DNA of 64,000 nucleotides from Streptomyces fructofermentans (GCF_014651055.1 NZ_BMWD01000015.1:1-64000); one strand, 5' to 3'. Shown: positions 39,500 through 48,884, numbered from the stretch's first letter. Numbers and translations are program-made. The notes: generated by a model not told the origin, from the letters alone.

Positions 39500-40164
39500 C
39501 GCTTCACCGCCAGTCGCTTGCTCAGCCAGCCGAGGACGAGACCGGTGGGCAGGGTGAGTACCACGAACCCGAGCGCGAAGACGGCGCCGATGGCCAGGGT
39601 CTGCGCTTCGTTCTCGATCATTGTCTTCATCAGGGTGGCGGCCTCGGCCACGCCGATCGCGGCCGCCACGGTGGTGTTCTTGGTCAGCGCGATCAGCACG
39701 TTGGCCAGAGGTCCGATCACCGAGCGGAACGCCTGCGGGAGCACGATCAGCCGCAGCACCTGGTTGAAGTTCAGGCCGATGGCGCGTGCCGCCTCCGCCT
39801 GCCCCACGGGCACGGTGTTGATGCCGGACCGGATCGCCTCGCAGACGAAGGCAGCGGTGTAGGCGATGAAGCCGAACACGGCCAGCCGGAAGCCCTGGAC
39901 CTTGAAGTCGTCGGGCGCGCCCATCGTCATACCGAAGATGTCGGCGAGGCCGAGCGAGGTGAAGACGATGATGACGGTCAGGGGGATGTTTCGGACGATG
40001 TTCACGTAGGCGGTGCCGAACCCGCGCATCAACGGGACCGGACTGACCCGCATTCCAGCCAGCAGGGTGCCCCAGACGAGGGAGCCGACAGCGGAGAGGG
40101 CGGTGAGTTTCACCGTCATCCAGAACGCCCCGAGGACGTCGTAGCCTTCAAGAAAGTCGAACAC
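39496..40164 (-). CDS. gluC: Glutamate ABC transporter permease GluC
   Basis: A 222-residue PAAT-type permease beginning MFDFLEGYDVLGAFWMTVKL, with five hydrophobic helices and the EAA motif (EAIRSGINTVPVGQAEAARAIG). Translationally coupled to gluD. Separated from gluB by 93 bp that hold a strong stem-loop. Confidence 0.93.
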   Translation of the reverse strand: MFDFLEGYDVLGAFWMTVKLTALSAVGSLVWGTLLAGMRVSPVPLMRGFGTAYVNIVRNIPLTVIIVFTSLGLADIFGMTMGAPDDFKVQGFRLAVFGFIAYTAAFVCEAIRSGINTVPVGQAEAARAIGLNFNQVLRLIVLPQAFRSVIGPLANVLIALTKNTTVAAAIGVAEAATLMKTMIENEAQTLAIGAVFALGFVVLTLPTGLVLGWLSKRLAVKR

Positions 40165-40206
40165 GATCTCCCGCGCTTCCGGGTCTGTGGCGTAGGTGAA
40201 GGGCGT

Positions 40207-40243
40207 GGCGCGCCGCCGCGATCGTGGTGAGCGGCGGCGCGCC
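40207..40243 (-). promoter_or_regulatory. Intercistronic stem-loop between gluB and gluC
   Basis: A perfect 13-bp stem (GGCGCGCCGCCGC and complement) with an 11-nt loop, 14 nt after the gluB stop. Such structures protect the binding-protein mRNA from 3' decay or partly terminate transcription, giving excess binding protein over permease. Confidence 0.75.
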
Positions 40244-40257
40244 CGCGGGTTCCCGCG

Positions 40258-41115
40258 TTACTTGACGATGTTGCCGATCTGCGGGGCGGGCTCGTTCTTG
40301 TACTCCGCCGGACCGAAGTTGTCGTCGACGGCCTTCTGCCAGGCCTTGTCGGCGACCATCTTCTCGAGGGCCTTGTTGACCTTGTCCGCGGTCGCCGTGT
40401 CGCCCTTCTTGATGCCGATGCCGTAGTTCTCGTTGCTGAGCTTGAGCCCGGCGAGCTTGAACTGGCCCTTGTACTTGTCCTGCGCGGCGAAGCCCGCGAG
40501 GATCGAGTCGTCGGTGGTCACGGCGTCGACGGCACCGCTCTGCAGGCCGGCGATGCACTCCGAGTAGCCGCCGTACTCACGGAGCTGGGCCTTCGGGGCG
40601 ATCTCGGCCTTGACGTTCTGCGCCGAGGTGGAGCCGGTCACGGAACACAGCTTCTTGCCGTTGAGGTCCGTGGCCTTGGTGATGTCGGAGTCCGACTTGA
40701 CCAGCAGGTCCTGGTGGGCGAGCAGGTAGGGGCCGGCGAAGTCGACCTTCTCCTTGCGCTCGTCGTTGATCGAGTACGTGGCCGCGATGAGCTTGACGTC
40801 GCCGCGGGCGAGCGCGTTCTCGCGGTCGGCGCTCTTGGTCTCGACCCACTCGATCTGGTCGGCGTCGTAACCGAGCTCCTTGGCCACGTAGGTGGCCACG
40901 TCCACGTCGAAGCCGGAGAACGAGCCGTCCGGCTCCTTCAGGCCCAGACCGGGCTGGTCGTACTTGATACCGATCTTGATCTTGTCGCCGCCGCCGGAGC
41001 CGGACCCCGATCCGGTGTCGCTGTCGCTGTCCTTGTCACCGCCGCCGCAGGCGGTCGCGGTCAGGGCGAGCACGAGCGCGGCGGCCGCCGCGGCAGAGGC
41101 CTTGCGAAGCTTCAT
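40258..41115 (-). CDS. gluB: Glutamate-binding lipoprotein GluB
   Basis: A 285-residue solute-binding lipoprotein. The signal peptide ends in LTATAC, the lipobox cysteine near residue 23, followed by a Gly/Asp/Ser linker and the PAAT binding-protein fold (GLGLKEPDGSFSGFDVDVATYVAKELG, DLNGKKLCSVTGSTSAQN). Start at 41115 chosen because AAAGG lies 9 bases upstream; ATG 41124 would touch that sequence. Confidence 0.93.
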   Translation of the reverse strand: MKLRKASAAAAAALVLALTATACGGGDKDSDSDTGSGSGSGGGDKIKIGIKYDQPGLGLKEPDGSFSGFDVDVATYVAKELGYDADQIEWVETKSADRENALARGDVKLIAATYSINDERKEKVDFAGPYLLAHQDLLVKSDSDITKATDLNGKKLCSVTGSTSAQNVKAEIAPKAQLREYGGYSECIAGLQSGAVDAVTTDDSILAGFAAQDKYKGQFKLAGLKLSNENYGIGIKKGDTATADKVNKALEKMVADKAWQKAVDDNFGPAEYKNEPAPQIGNIVK

Positions 41116-41197
41116 GGTGAACATCCTTTGCTGGTGAAGAGGTGTGGAGCGTCGGGTGCGGATGACGTGGACTCTCGGCGGGCTCGGTCGCGGCCCG

Positions 41198-41974
41198 TCA
41201 GTGGTGAAGGATCTTCGACAGGAAGTCCTTGGCCCGGTCGCTGCGGGGGTTGCTGAAGAACTGGTCCGGCACAGCCTCTTCGACGATGCGGCCGTCCGCC
41301 ATGAACACCACCCGGTTGGCGGCCGAGCGCGCGAAGCCCATCTCGTGGGTGACGACGATCATCGTCATTCCGTCGCGCGCGAGCTGCTGCATGACTTCGA
41401 GGACCTCGTTGATCATCTCCGGGTCGAGAGCCGACGTCGGCTCGTCGAAGAGCATGACCTTGGGGTCCATCGCGAGAGCCCGGGCGATCGCCACACGCTG
41501 CTGCTGGCCGCCGGAGAGCTGGGCGGGGTACTTGTCCGCCTGCGAGGCGACACCCACACGGTCCAGCAGCCCGCGGGCCTTCTCCTCGGCCGCCTTCTTG
41601 TCCGTCCTGCGGACCTTGAGCTGGCCCAGCATCACGTTCTCGAGCACGGTCTTGTGGGCGAACAGGTTGAACGACTGGAAGACCATGCCGACGTCCGCGC
41701 GCAGCCGTGCGAGCTCCTTGCCCTCGTGGGGCAGCGGCTTTCCGTCGATCGAGATCTCGCCCGAGTCGATCGTCTCCAGGCGGTTGATCGTGCGGCACAG
41801 GGTGGACTTTCCGGACCCGGAGGGCCCGATGACCACGACGACCTCACCACGGGTGATGGTCAGATCGATGTCCTGGAGCACGTGCAACGCGCCGAAGTGC
41901 TTGTTGACGTTCTTCAGCACGACCAGATCGTCAGCCGTGGGAACGGCGTCCTTGGTCACCGAAACTTCGGTCAT
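41198..41974 (-). CDS. gluA: Glutamate ABC transporter ATPase GluA
   Basis: A 258-residue ABC ATPase of the GlnQ type: Walker A GPSGSGKST, signature LSGGQQQRV, Walker B VMLFDEPTSALD and the switch His in VTHEMGFA. First gene of the gluABCD operon, divergent from gluRK. AAGAGG precedes the ATG closely. Confidence 0.95.
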   Translation of the reverse strand: MTEVSVTKDAVPTADDLVVLKNVNKHFGALHVLQDIDLTITRGEVVVVIGPSGSGKSTLCRTINRLETIDSGEISIDGKPLPHEGKELARLRADVGMVFQSFNLFAHKTVLENVMLGQLKVRRTDKKAAEEKARGLLDRVGVASQADKYPAQLSGGQQQRVAIARALAMDPKVMLFDEPTSALDPEMINEVLEVMQQLARDGMTMIVVTHEMGFARSAANRVVFMADGRIVEEAVPDQFFSNPRSDRAKDFLSKILHH

Positions 41975-42256
41975 CGGCCTCTTGCTCCGTCCTCCTCGGT
42001 TGCGGAGGACAGTAGTGATGCCGCACGACCAGCGTCATTACATCTGAGGGGAAATTGAGCATAACGATCCGGCAGCGGCCGGACACTCTTCGTGAACGGC
42101 GCCCCGCGCGCATACCGGCTGAGTAACGGAAGCGCGACGCGCGTCGAACATGCTTGACGCCGCGCGCGTCCATCGGCCTGACTGCCATGGTGCACGCGCG
42201 CGTGCAGCCAGTCCAACCACCGCGAACGTACGACCGATGAACCGAAGGGGGCCGGA
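41975..42256. promoter_or_regulatory. gluA/gluR divergent regulatory region
   Basis: 282 bp between divergent operons. In S. coelicolor GluR controls gluABCD, so its binding site should be here; I cannot define it from sequence. TGTAAT on the minus strand near 42040 is a weak -10 candidate for gluA. Confidence 0.5.
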
Positions 42257-42943
42257 ATGCGACTGCTTCTCGTCGAGGACGACAACCACGTCGCCGCCGC
42301 CCTCTCCGCGGTTCTCGCACGGCACGGCTTCCAGGTGGTGCACGCCCGCAGCGGCGAGGAGGCCCTCCAGGCGCTCGTCCCCGAGGGGGCCGGCTTCGGC
42401 GTGGTGCTCCTCGACCTCGGCCTGCCCGACCAGGACGGCTACGAGGTCTGCGGCAAGATCCGCAAGCGCACCAGCACCCCCGTGATCATGGTGACCGCGC
42501 GGGCCGACGTACGGTCCCGCATCCACGGCCTCAACATGGGGGCCGACGACTACGTCGTGAAGCCGTACGACACCGGGGAGCTCCTCGCGCGCATCCACGC
42601 CGTCAGCCGGCGTACCGTCCCCGACGACGCGACGGCCGCCACCGAGACGGTGCTGCACCTCGGTTCCGTCCGTATCGAACTGCCCACCCGGCAGGTCAGC
42701 GTCGACGGATCGGCCGTCCAGCTCACCCGCAAGGAGTTCGACCTGCTCGCGCTGCTGGCCCAGCGCCCCGGAGTGGTCTTCCGCCGGGAACAGATCATCA
42801 GCGAGGTCTGGCGAACCAGTTGGGAGGGGACCGGACGCACCCTTGAGGTGCACGTCGCGTCCCTGCGCTCCAAGCTGCGGATGCCCGCGCTGATCGAGAC
42901 CGTGCGCGGCGTCGGATACCGGCTCGTCGCGCCCGGCGTCTAG
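42257..42943 (+). CDS. gluR: OmpR-type response regulator GluR
   Basis: A 228-residue OmpR/PhoB-family regulator with a receiver domain (acidic EDDNHV, phospho-acceptor Asp in LLDLGLPDQDG, K in VVKPYDTGEL) and a C-terminal winged helix (RKEFDLLALLAQRPGVVFRR, LEVHVASLRSKL, VRGVGYRLV). Position divergent from gluABCD identifies the glutamate-sensing GluR of S. coelicolor. A GGGGG sequence precedes the ATG. gluK starts 9 nt after its stop. Confidence 0.9.
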   Translation: MRLLLVEDDNHVAAALSAVLARHGFQVVHARSGEEALQALVPEGAGFGVVLLDLGLPDQDGYEVCGKIRKRTSTPVIMVTARADVRSRIHGLNMGADDYVVKPYDTGELLARIHAVSRRTVPDDATAATETVLHLGSVRIELPTRQVSVDGSAVQLTRKEFDLLALLAQRPGVVFRREQIISEVWRTSWEGTGRTLEVHVASLRSKLRMPALIETVRGVGYRLVAPGV

Positions 42944-42952
42944 CGGGCCGGA

Positions 42953-44359
42953 GTGCGCGCACGCCTGCTCCCGCTGCTCATCGTCCTGATGGCGGCCGTG
43001 CTGCTGGCCCTCGGCGTTCCGCTCGCCGTGAGCCTCGCCGCCGCCCAGCAGCAGAAGGTGGTCGTCGACCGCATCGACGACACGGCCCGCTTCGCGTCCC
43101 TCGCCCAGTTCGTCACCGACCTGCCCAAGGGCTCGCGCGTCGCGGTCACGGACGAGCGGCTCGACACCCTGAGCCAGGAACTGACCAAGTACCACGGCCT
43201 CTACGGCATCAGGGCCGGTGTCTTCTACCGCGACGAAGAAGTCATGGCCAACGCCCCGGTGAACTGGTACGTCCCCAAGAAGGGCGAGGTCCGCGACGCG
43301 TTCGACGAGGCGCTCCAGAGCCGCCGGAGCCACGACCCGAGGCAGGTCTGGCCGTGGCAGCGGGACCGGCTCGTCGTCGCGTCCCCCGTCATCCGGGACG
43401 GCGACGTGGTCGCGGTGGTCGTCACCGACTCGCCCACCGGCCAGATGCGTTCGAAGATCCTCCAGGGCTGGCTGCTCATCGGCGCCGGCGAGATCGCCGC
43501 GATGCTCCTGGCCCTGGGCGCCGCGCTGCGGCTGACCGGCTGGGTGCTGCGGCCGGTACGGGTCCTCGACGCGACCACGCACGACATCGCCACCGGCAGG
43601 CTGAAGTCCAGGGTCGCGGTCGCCGGCGGCCCCCCGGAACTCAGGCGGCTGGCCCGCTCGTTCAACGAGATGGCCGACAACGTCGAGGACGTCCTGGAGC
43701 AGCAGCGCGCCTTCGTCGCCGACGCCTCCCACCAACTCCGCAACCCCCTGTCGGCCCTGCTGCTGAGGATCGAACTGCTCGCCCTGGAACTGCCCGAGGG
43801 CAACGAGGAGATCGCCTCGGTCCGCACCGAGGGCAAGCGCCTCGCCCAGGTCCTGGACGACCTCCTGGACCTCGCGCTGGCGGAGCACGCCGAGGCCGAC
43901 CTCCAGCTCACGGACATCGGGGAGCTGACTGCCGAGCGCGTGGCGTCCTGGTCCCCGGTCGCCGAGAACAAGGGTGTGCGGCTCGTCGGGAACTGCCCCG
44001 CCACGACGGCCTGGGCCGATCCCGTCGCCCTGTCCAGCGCGCTGGACGCGGTGATCGACAACGCGCTGAAGTTCACTCCGGAGGGCGAGTCCGTCGAGGT
44101 CGGCGTGGCGTCGAACGGGGAGACGTCGACCATCGTCGTCACCGATCGCGGTCCCGGGCTGAGCGAGGAGGAGCTGAGCCGTGTCGGCGACCGCTTCTGG
44201 CGCAGCCCCGGCCACCAGAACATCAAGGGCTCGGGCCTCGGCCTGTCCATCTCGCGGGCCCTGCTCGCGGCGGGCGGCGGGTCCATCGCGTACGAGCGCC
44301 ACGAGCCGCACGGGCTGAAGGTCACGGTGACGGTGCCGCGGACCGTGCCGGGCGTCTGA
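42953..44359 (+). CDS. gluK: Sensor histidine kinase GluK
   Basis: A 468-residue membrane histidine kinase: transmembrane helix at about 5-28, an extracytoplasmic sensor region (about 30-160), second helix about 165-190, HAMP domain, HisKA (DASHQLRNPLSALLLR, phospho-His), and HATPase_c (DNALKF, DRGPGLSEEEL, GSGLGLSIS). Partner of GluR and reported as a glutamate sensor in S. coelicolor. GTG start at 42953; shares its operon with gluR. Confidence 0.9.
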   Translation: MRARLLPLLIVLMAAVLLALGVPLAVSLAAAQQQKVVVDRIDDTARFASLAQFVTDLPKGSRVAVTDERLDTLSQELTKYHGLYGIRAGVFYRDEEVMANAPVNWYVPKKGEVRDAFDEALQSRRSHDPRQVWPWQRDRLVVASPVIRDGDVVAVVVTDSPTGQMRSKILQGWLLIGAGEIAAMLLALGAALRLTGWVLRPVRVLDATTHDIATGRLKSRVAVAGGPPELRRLARSFNEMADNVEDVLEQQRAFVADASHQLRNPLSALLLRIELLALELPEGNEEIASVRTEGKRLAQVLDDLLDLALAEHAEADLQLTDIGELTAERVASWSPVAENKGVRLVGNCPATTAWADPVALSSALDAVIDNALKFTPEGESVEVGVASNGETSTIVVTDRGPGLSEEELSRVGDRFWRSPGHQNIKGSGLGLSISRALLAAGGGSIAYERHEPHGLKVTVTVPRTVPGV

Positions 44360-44405
44360 GCGGGCCGCGCGTCGTCCGGGGCAGCGCGTCGTCCGGGGCC
44401 GCATG

Positions 44406-44427
44406 CCCTCCGGGGCGGCCCGGAGGG
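44406..44427. terminator. Bidirectional terminator between gluK and the TAXI gene
   Basis: CCCTCCGGG, 4-nt loop, CCCGGAGGG between two convergent genes. Perfect 9-bp GC-rich stem. Confidence 0.65.
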
Positions 44428-44449
44428 GGCGTATGTCCGCCGCGGAACA

Positions 44450-44497
44450 CTCAGGCGGAGCCCGCGGGCCCGGAGCCTCAGGCGGAGCCCGCGGGCC
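44450..44497. repeat. Direct repeat next to the TAXI gene stop
   Basis: CTCAGGCGGAGCCCGCGGGCC occurs at 44450 and again at 44477 (27-nt period). A second pair, GCGCGTCGTCCGGGGC, lies at about 44367 and 44383. Confidence 0.75.
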
Positions 44498-44509
44498 TCG
44501 TACGGGCCG

Positions 44510-45508
44510 TCAGGGCTTGACCGACCTGTAGTAGCGCCCGGCGCCCTCGTGCAGGTCCAGCGGGTCCGTGTAGATGGCAGTCCGCAGGTCCACTCGCTGG
44601 GCCGCGTGCACCTTCTCCCCGATGCGGTCGCGGCTGTTGATCACCGCGCGGGTGACGCCCTCGGTGAGCGCGGGGTCCGTCCCGGCGTGCGTCACGAGCA
44701 GGTTCGCGACGGCCACCGTCTGTACGGGGTCCCCGGCCTGGGCCTTGTGGTACGCGTCCGGCGGCACCACGGCGGACCGGTAGTATCCGGCCTCCCCGCG
44801 CTGCTCGTGCAGCTTCTTGACGAGTTCCGGGCCTATCGGCACGAGCCTGATGTCGAAGCGGTGGGAGAGGTCGGTCACGGCACTCGTCGGGAGTCCGCCG
44901 GACCAGAAGAAGGCGTCGATCCTGCCCGTCTCCAGCAGCTCCGGCATGGTCGCTATGCCCGCCGAGACCGGCCGGATGTCCTTCTGCGGGTCCAGCTCGG
45001 CCGCCTTGAGCACGTGGTTCGCGACGAGCCGCACGCCGGAGCCCGGCTGCCCCACCGCCACCCGCTTGCCCCGGAGCTGCTCGATGGACTCCACGGAGGA
45101 GGTGCGGGGGACGACCACGTGCACGTAGTCGTCGTAGAGCCGTGCGCAGCCGCGCAGCAGAGCGGCGCCCTCGCCGTGGTCCAGCACGTACCGCTCCACG
45201 GCGTCGGCCGCCGCGATGGTGAAGTCGGCCTCCCCGGTGGCCACCCGCTGCACGTTCTGCTGGGAGCCCTCGCTCGTCTCCAGCGTGACGTCCAGCCCCG
45301 GCATGTCCTTCGCGAGGGCCTTCTGCAGCAGTTCCCCGTAGAGCTGGTACACGCCGTTCTGCGTTCCCGTGCTGATGGAGATCGTCCCGCCGGGGGACTT
45401 CTCGCCCAGGGGCAGCAGCCACCACAGCAGCAGCCCGAAGGCCACGAAGGCGGCGGCCGAACCCTGGAGGGCCCGGCGCCTGCTGATACGGGGGCGCGGC
45501 TGGAGCAT
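44510..45508 (-). CDS. TAXI-family extracytoplasmic solute receptor
   Basis: A 332-residue secreted or membrane-anchored binding protein. RRRALQGSAAAFVAFGLLLWWLL near the N terminus looks like a signal anchor preceded by arginines. The mature part has the TAXI signature STGTQNGVYQLYGELL, then GKRVAVGQPGSGVRLVA and IDAFFWSGGLP. TAXI proteins feed TRAP transporters and some bind glutamate or glutamine. No TRAP membrane subunits lie in this window. Converges on gluK. Confidence 0.88.
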   Translation of the reverse strand: MLQPRPRISRRRALQGSAAAFVAFGLLLWWLLPLGEKSPGGTISISTGTQNGVYQLYGELLQKALAKDMPGLDVTLETSEGSQQNVQRVATGEADFTIAAADAVERYVLDHGEGAALLRGCARLYDDYVHVVVPRTSSVESIEQLRGKRVAVGQPGSGVRLVANHVLKAAELDPQKDIRPVSAGIATMPELLETGRIDAFFWSGGLPTSAVTDLSHRFDIRLVPIGPELVKKLHEQRGEAGYYRSAVVPPDAYHKAQAGDPVQTVAVANLLVTHAGTDPALTEGVTRAVINSRDRIGEKVHAAQRVDLRTAIYTDPLDLHEGAGRYYRSVKP

Positions 45509-46152
45509 GCGCGCGATCCTGCCAGCTCGCCCGCCGTGCTGGCCAGGGCGGGGCTCACACCGTGCGCACGGACCCGTCGTGGGGGCGGCGTCGGCCTCGG
45601 CGGGCGCGGCACGCCCGCCGACGCCCGAGCGGCCCATGCTCACCGCCCCGGCGCAACGGTTCCGCCGACGGCCGTGCCACCCGTGTGCGTCCGCCGCGGC
45701 CGGAGCCCCGGGTGCCGGGCCGCACGCCCGCGACGGGCGGCTGCCCGGGGCGTGCGTGCGGCCCGGGGCGGGCCCGGCCGCCGCCGCCCGACGCCCGTGC
45801 TGTCGGGCAGGGCGTCCGCGCGAGCGGCTTCCGTCCCGGCCCGCGACGGTCCGTGGCGGGCTGCTCGTCCGCCGTCCGCATCCGGTGGCTGCCGGTGTCG
45901 GCCCGGTCGGCGTCGACCGGCCGCGGGCCGTGCCGGGCCGGTCGTCCGCGACCGTGCCCACCCGCACCGGGGCAGTTCGCCCCGGCCGTGCCCGCCGCGC
46001 CCGCCCGCCGTACCGGCCTGGCCGTCGCCCGCCGGTGCGCCCCGTGGCCGGCCGGTACCGCCCGGCGTGCGGGATCGGCTCGTTCCGGCCGGTGCCCGGG
46101 GTCTCGCGGGGGCGGGGGCACCGGGGCGGCCGGACGTACTCCGGGCACCGCC
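45509..46152. other. Gene-free stretch before miaB
   Basis: About 640 bp, extremely GC-rich. Overlapping frames exist on both strands but none has family motifs, ribosome binding sites or conserved starts. No RNA or repeat recognised. Confidence 0.55.
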
Positions 46153-46158
46153 TACCCT
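46153..46158 (+). promoter_or_regulatory. -10 box TACCCT for leaderless miaB
   Basis: TACCCT ends 6 nt before the miaB ATG; no Shine-Dalgarno sequence is present. Confidence 0.5.
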
Positions 46159-46164
46159 TATCGC

Positions 46165-47685
46165 ATGAGCAGCAGCGACCGGAGCCGGACAGTGGACCTC
46201 ACGAGAACGTATGAAGTGCGCACCTACGGGTGCCAGATGAACGTCCACGACTCCGAGCGGCTGTCCGGGCTGCTGGAGGACGCCGGATACGTCCGCGCGC
46301 CCGAGGGTTCCGACGGTGACGCCGACGTCGTCGTCTTCAACACCTGCGCGGTCCGGGAGAACGCCGACAACCGCCTCTACGGCAACCTCGGCCGGCTCGC
46401 GCCCATGAAGACGAAGCGCCCCGGGATGCAGATCGCGGTCGGCGGCTGCCTCGCCCAGAAGGACCGCGACACCATCGTGAAGCGGGCGCCCTGGGTGGAC
46501 GTCGTCTTCGGTACGCACAACATCGGCAAGCTGCCGGTCCTCCTGGAGCGCGCCCGCGTGCTGGAGGAGGCGCAGGTCGAGATCGCCGAGTCCCTGGAGG
46601 CGTTCCCCTCGACGCTGCCGACCCGCCGCGAGAGCGCGTACGCGGCCTGGGTGTCCATCTCCGTCGGCTGCAACAACACCTGCACCTTCTGCATCGTCCC
46701 GGCGCTGCGCGGCAAGGAGAAGGACCGCAGGACCGGCGACATCCTCGCCGAGATCGAGGCGCTGGTCGGCGAGGGCGTCTCCGAGATCACCCTGCTCGGC
46801 CAGAACGTCAACGCCTACGGCTCAGACATCGGCGACCGCGAGGCCTTCAGCAAGCTCCTGCGGGCCTGCGGGCGGATCGAGGGCCTCGAACGCGTCCGCT
46901 TCACCTCGCCGCACCCGCGCGACTTCACGGACGACGTGATCGCCGCGATGGCCGAGACCCCGAACGTGATGCCCCAGCTGCACATGCCGATGCAGTCCGG
47001 CTCCGACACCGTCCTGAAGGCGATGCGGCGCTCGTACCGGCAGGAGCGCTACCTCGGGATCATCGAGAAGGTACGGGCCGCGATCCCGCACGCGGCGATC
47101 ACCACCGACATCATCGTGGGCTTCCCCGGCGAGACCGAGGAGGACTTCGAGCAGACGCTGCACGCGGTCCGCGAGGCGCGCTTCGCGCAGGCGTTCACGT
47201 TCCAGTACTCCAAGCGCCCCGGCACGCCGGCGGCCACCATGGAGGGGCAGATCCCCAAGGAGGTCGTGCAGGCGCGCTACGAGCGCCTCGTCGCCCTCCA
47301 GGAGGAGATCTCCTGGGACGAGAACAAGAAGCAGGTCGGCCGCACGCTCGAACTGATGGTCGCCGAGGGCGAGGGCCGCAAGGACGGGGCCACGCACCGC
47401 CTGTCCGGCCGCGCGCCCGACAACCGCCTCGTGCACTTCACCAAGCCGGACACCGAGGTCCGCCCCGGCGACGTCGTCACCGTCGAGATCACGTACGCGG
47501 CCCCTCACCACCTCCTCGCCGAGGGCGAGGTCCTGGAGGTTCGCCGGACCGGGGCGGGCGACGCCTGGGACCGGCGCAACGCCGCCGCCGCGGCCAAGCC
47601 CGCGGGCGTCATGCTGGGCCTGCCCGGCATCGGCGCGCCCGAGCCGCTGCCGGTCGCCGCGGCCGGCGGGTGCGCCCGCGACTGA
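46165..47685 (+). CDS. miaB: tRNA-2-methylthio-N6-dimethylallyladenosine synthase MiaB
   Basis: A 506-residue radical SAM methylthiotransferase that adds the 2-methylthio group to i6A37 in tRNAs, acting after MiaA. N-terminal UPF0004 cysteines (YGCQMNVHDSE, NTCAVRENA, GGCLAQKD), radical SAM CNNTCTFC, and the C-terminal TRAM domain. A C-terminal tail of about 50 Ala/Gly/Pro-rich residues is extra. Start chosen from the -10 at 46153; an open extension to 45562 has no support. Paralogue of RimO in the same window. Confidence 0.95.
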   Translation: MSSSDRSRTVDLTRTYEVRTYGCQMNVHDSERLSGLLEDAGYVRAPEGSDGDADVVVFNTCAVRENADNRLYGNLGRLAPMKTKRPGMQIAVGGCLAQKDRDTIVKRAPWVDVVFGTHNIGKLPVLLERARVLEEAQVEIAESLEAFPSTLPTRRESAYAAWVSISVGCNNTCTFCIVPALRGKEKDRRTGDILAEIEALVGEGVSEITLLGQNVNAYGSDIGDREAFSKLLRACGRIEGLERVRFTSPHPRDFTDDVIAAMAETPNVMPQLHMPMQSGSDTVLKAMRRSYRQERYLGIIEKVRAAIPHAAITTDIIVGFPGETEEDFEQTLHAVREARFAQAFTFQYSKRPGTPAATMEGQIPKEVVQARYERLVALQEEISWDENKKQVGRTLELMVAEGEGRKDGATHRLSGRAPDNRLVHFTKPDTEVRPGDVVTVEITYAAPHHLLAEGEVLEVRRTGAGDAWDRRNAAAAAKPAGVMLGLPGIGAPEPLPVAAAGGCARD

Positions 47686-47886
47686 CCGCGCCCGGGCGGG
47701 ACGCCGCCCCTGACGCCGTATGCCGCGGCGCCCCCGCCCGCCGTACGCCGCGGCGCGTCCGAAGCCGTACGACGCGGATTCCGCGGCCGGGCACGGGGGG
47801 CGGGGCGTTGGGCCCGCGGCCGGTCCCGCCGACGTGCTCACCGAGGTGTGACGCCCGGCGGCCCCTGTGGGGCTACGCTGCCGATC

Positions 47887-48636
47887 ATGCTTGTCGCCGC
47901 CGCTGTGAGCCCCTGCCCGCCCCTGCTCGTGCCCGAGGTCGCCGCGGGTGCCGCGCCCGAGCTGGACGCCGCGCGCGCCGCGTGCACGGACGCGCTGGGG
48001 GTGCTCGCCGCCGCCCGCCCCGACCGGCTGGTGGTGGTGGGACCCGCGGAGGAGGGCGCGCGCGGGCCCTATCCGGAGGGGGCTCGCGGGTCGTTCCGCG
48101 CCTTCGGCGTCGATCTCGACGTCCGGCTGGGCGGCAACGGGCCCCGGCCGCGATGGCGTTCGGCCTGGTCCGAGCCCGTGGGGAGCGCGGACCGCGAACT
48201 GCCCGCCTCGCTGGCCGTCGCGGCCTGGCTGCTGAACCGCACGGACTGGTCCGACGCCCCCGTCGAAGGGCTCGGGCTGGAGGAGACCCTGGAGACCGAG
48301 CGGTGCGTCGAGGCCGGGGCGGGCATCGCCGCGCGGTCCGACCGGGTGGCCCTGCTGGTGATGGGCGACGGCAGCGCCTGCCGCACGCTCAAGGCGCCCG
48401 GCTACCTCGACGAGCGGGCGGCGGGCTTCGACGCCGAGGTCGCGCGGGCGCTCGGAGCGGCCGACGTGGCCGCCCTCAAGGCGCTGGACGCGGGACTGGC
48501 GCAGGAACTCAAGGCGGCCGGACGTGCGCCCTGGCAGGTGCTCGCGGGCGCGGCGGACGGCGCGGGCCTGTCGGGGGCCCTGCTGTACGAGGACGCGCCG
48601 TACGGCGTGGGGTACCTGGTGGCGGCCTGGTCGTAG
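47887..48636 (+). CDS. Class III extradiol dioxygenase-fold protein of unknown function
   Basis: A 249-residue Ala-rich protein resembling the LigB/class III extradiol dioxygenase subunit fold (AAAVSPCPPLLVPEV, RLVVVGPAEEG, ALLVMGDGSACR, LLYEDAPYGVGYLVA). The histidine and glutamate iron ligands of true dioxygenases are not obvious, so catalysis is doubtful. Actinobacteria keep this gene between miaB and miaA. TACGCT (47874-47879) ends 7 nt before the ATG, which suggests a leaderless transcript. Confidence 0.75.
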   Translation: MLVAAAVSPCPPLLVPEVAAGAAPELDAARAACTDALGVLAAARPDRLVVVGPAEEGARGPYPEGARGSFRAFGVDLDVRLGGNGPRPRWRSAWSEPVGSADRELPASLAVAAWLLNRTDWSDAPVEGLGLEETLETERCVEAGAGIAARSDRVALLVMGDGSACRTLKAPGYLDERAAGFDAEVARALGAADVAALKALDAGLAQELKAAGRAPWQVLAGAADGAGLSGALLYEDAPYGVGYLVAAWS

Positions 48637-48884
48637 GACCCGGGCGCCGCGCACTCGCGCGCCCGCCCGCGTCGCGCCCGGGAGCACCGCGGACGGCCCG
48701 GAACATCGAGTGGTCCGTGGCCGTCCGCCGATGTGCCGCCGACCCGCCGTCGTACGGAGCCGGGGTGCCGGGGTTGCCGGGCTGCGGGGGATGCCGGAGT
48801 GCCGGTCGCACCGGGCGTGCCTTCGGCGACGGCCTGGTGCCGTGTCGTCCCGTGTGCCGGCGCCGGCCCTCGCGCGCGGAGGCG
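48637..48884. other. Short spacer between convergent genes
   Basis: 248 bp with GCCGGGGTTGCCGGGCTGCGGGG-like slipped repeats around 48765-48810. No gene. Confidence 0.5.

Noticed and set aside
45562..46164. N-terminal extension of miaB
   Set aside because: Arg/Pro/Gly-rich, no family match, and a -10 box sits just before the conserved MiaB start.
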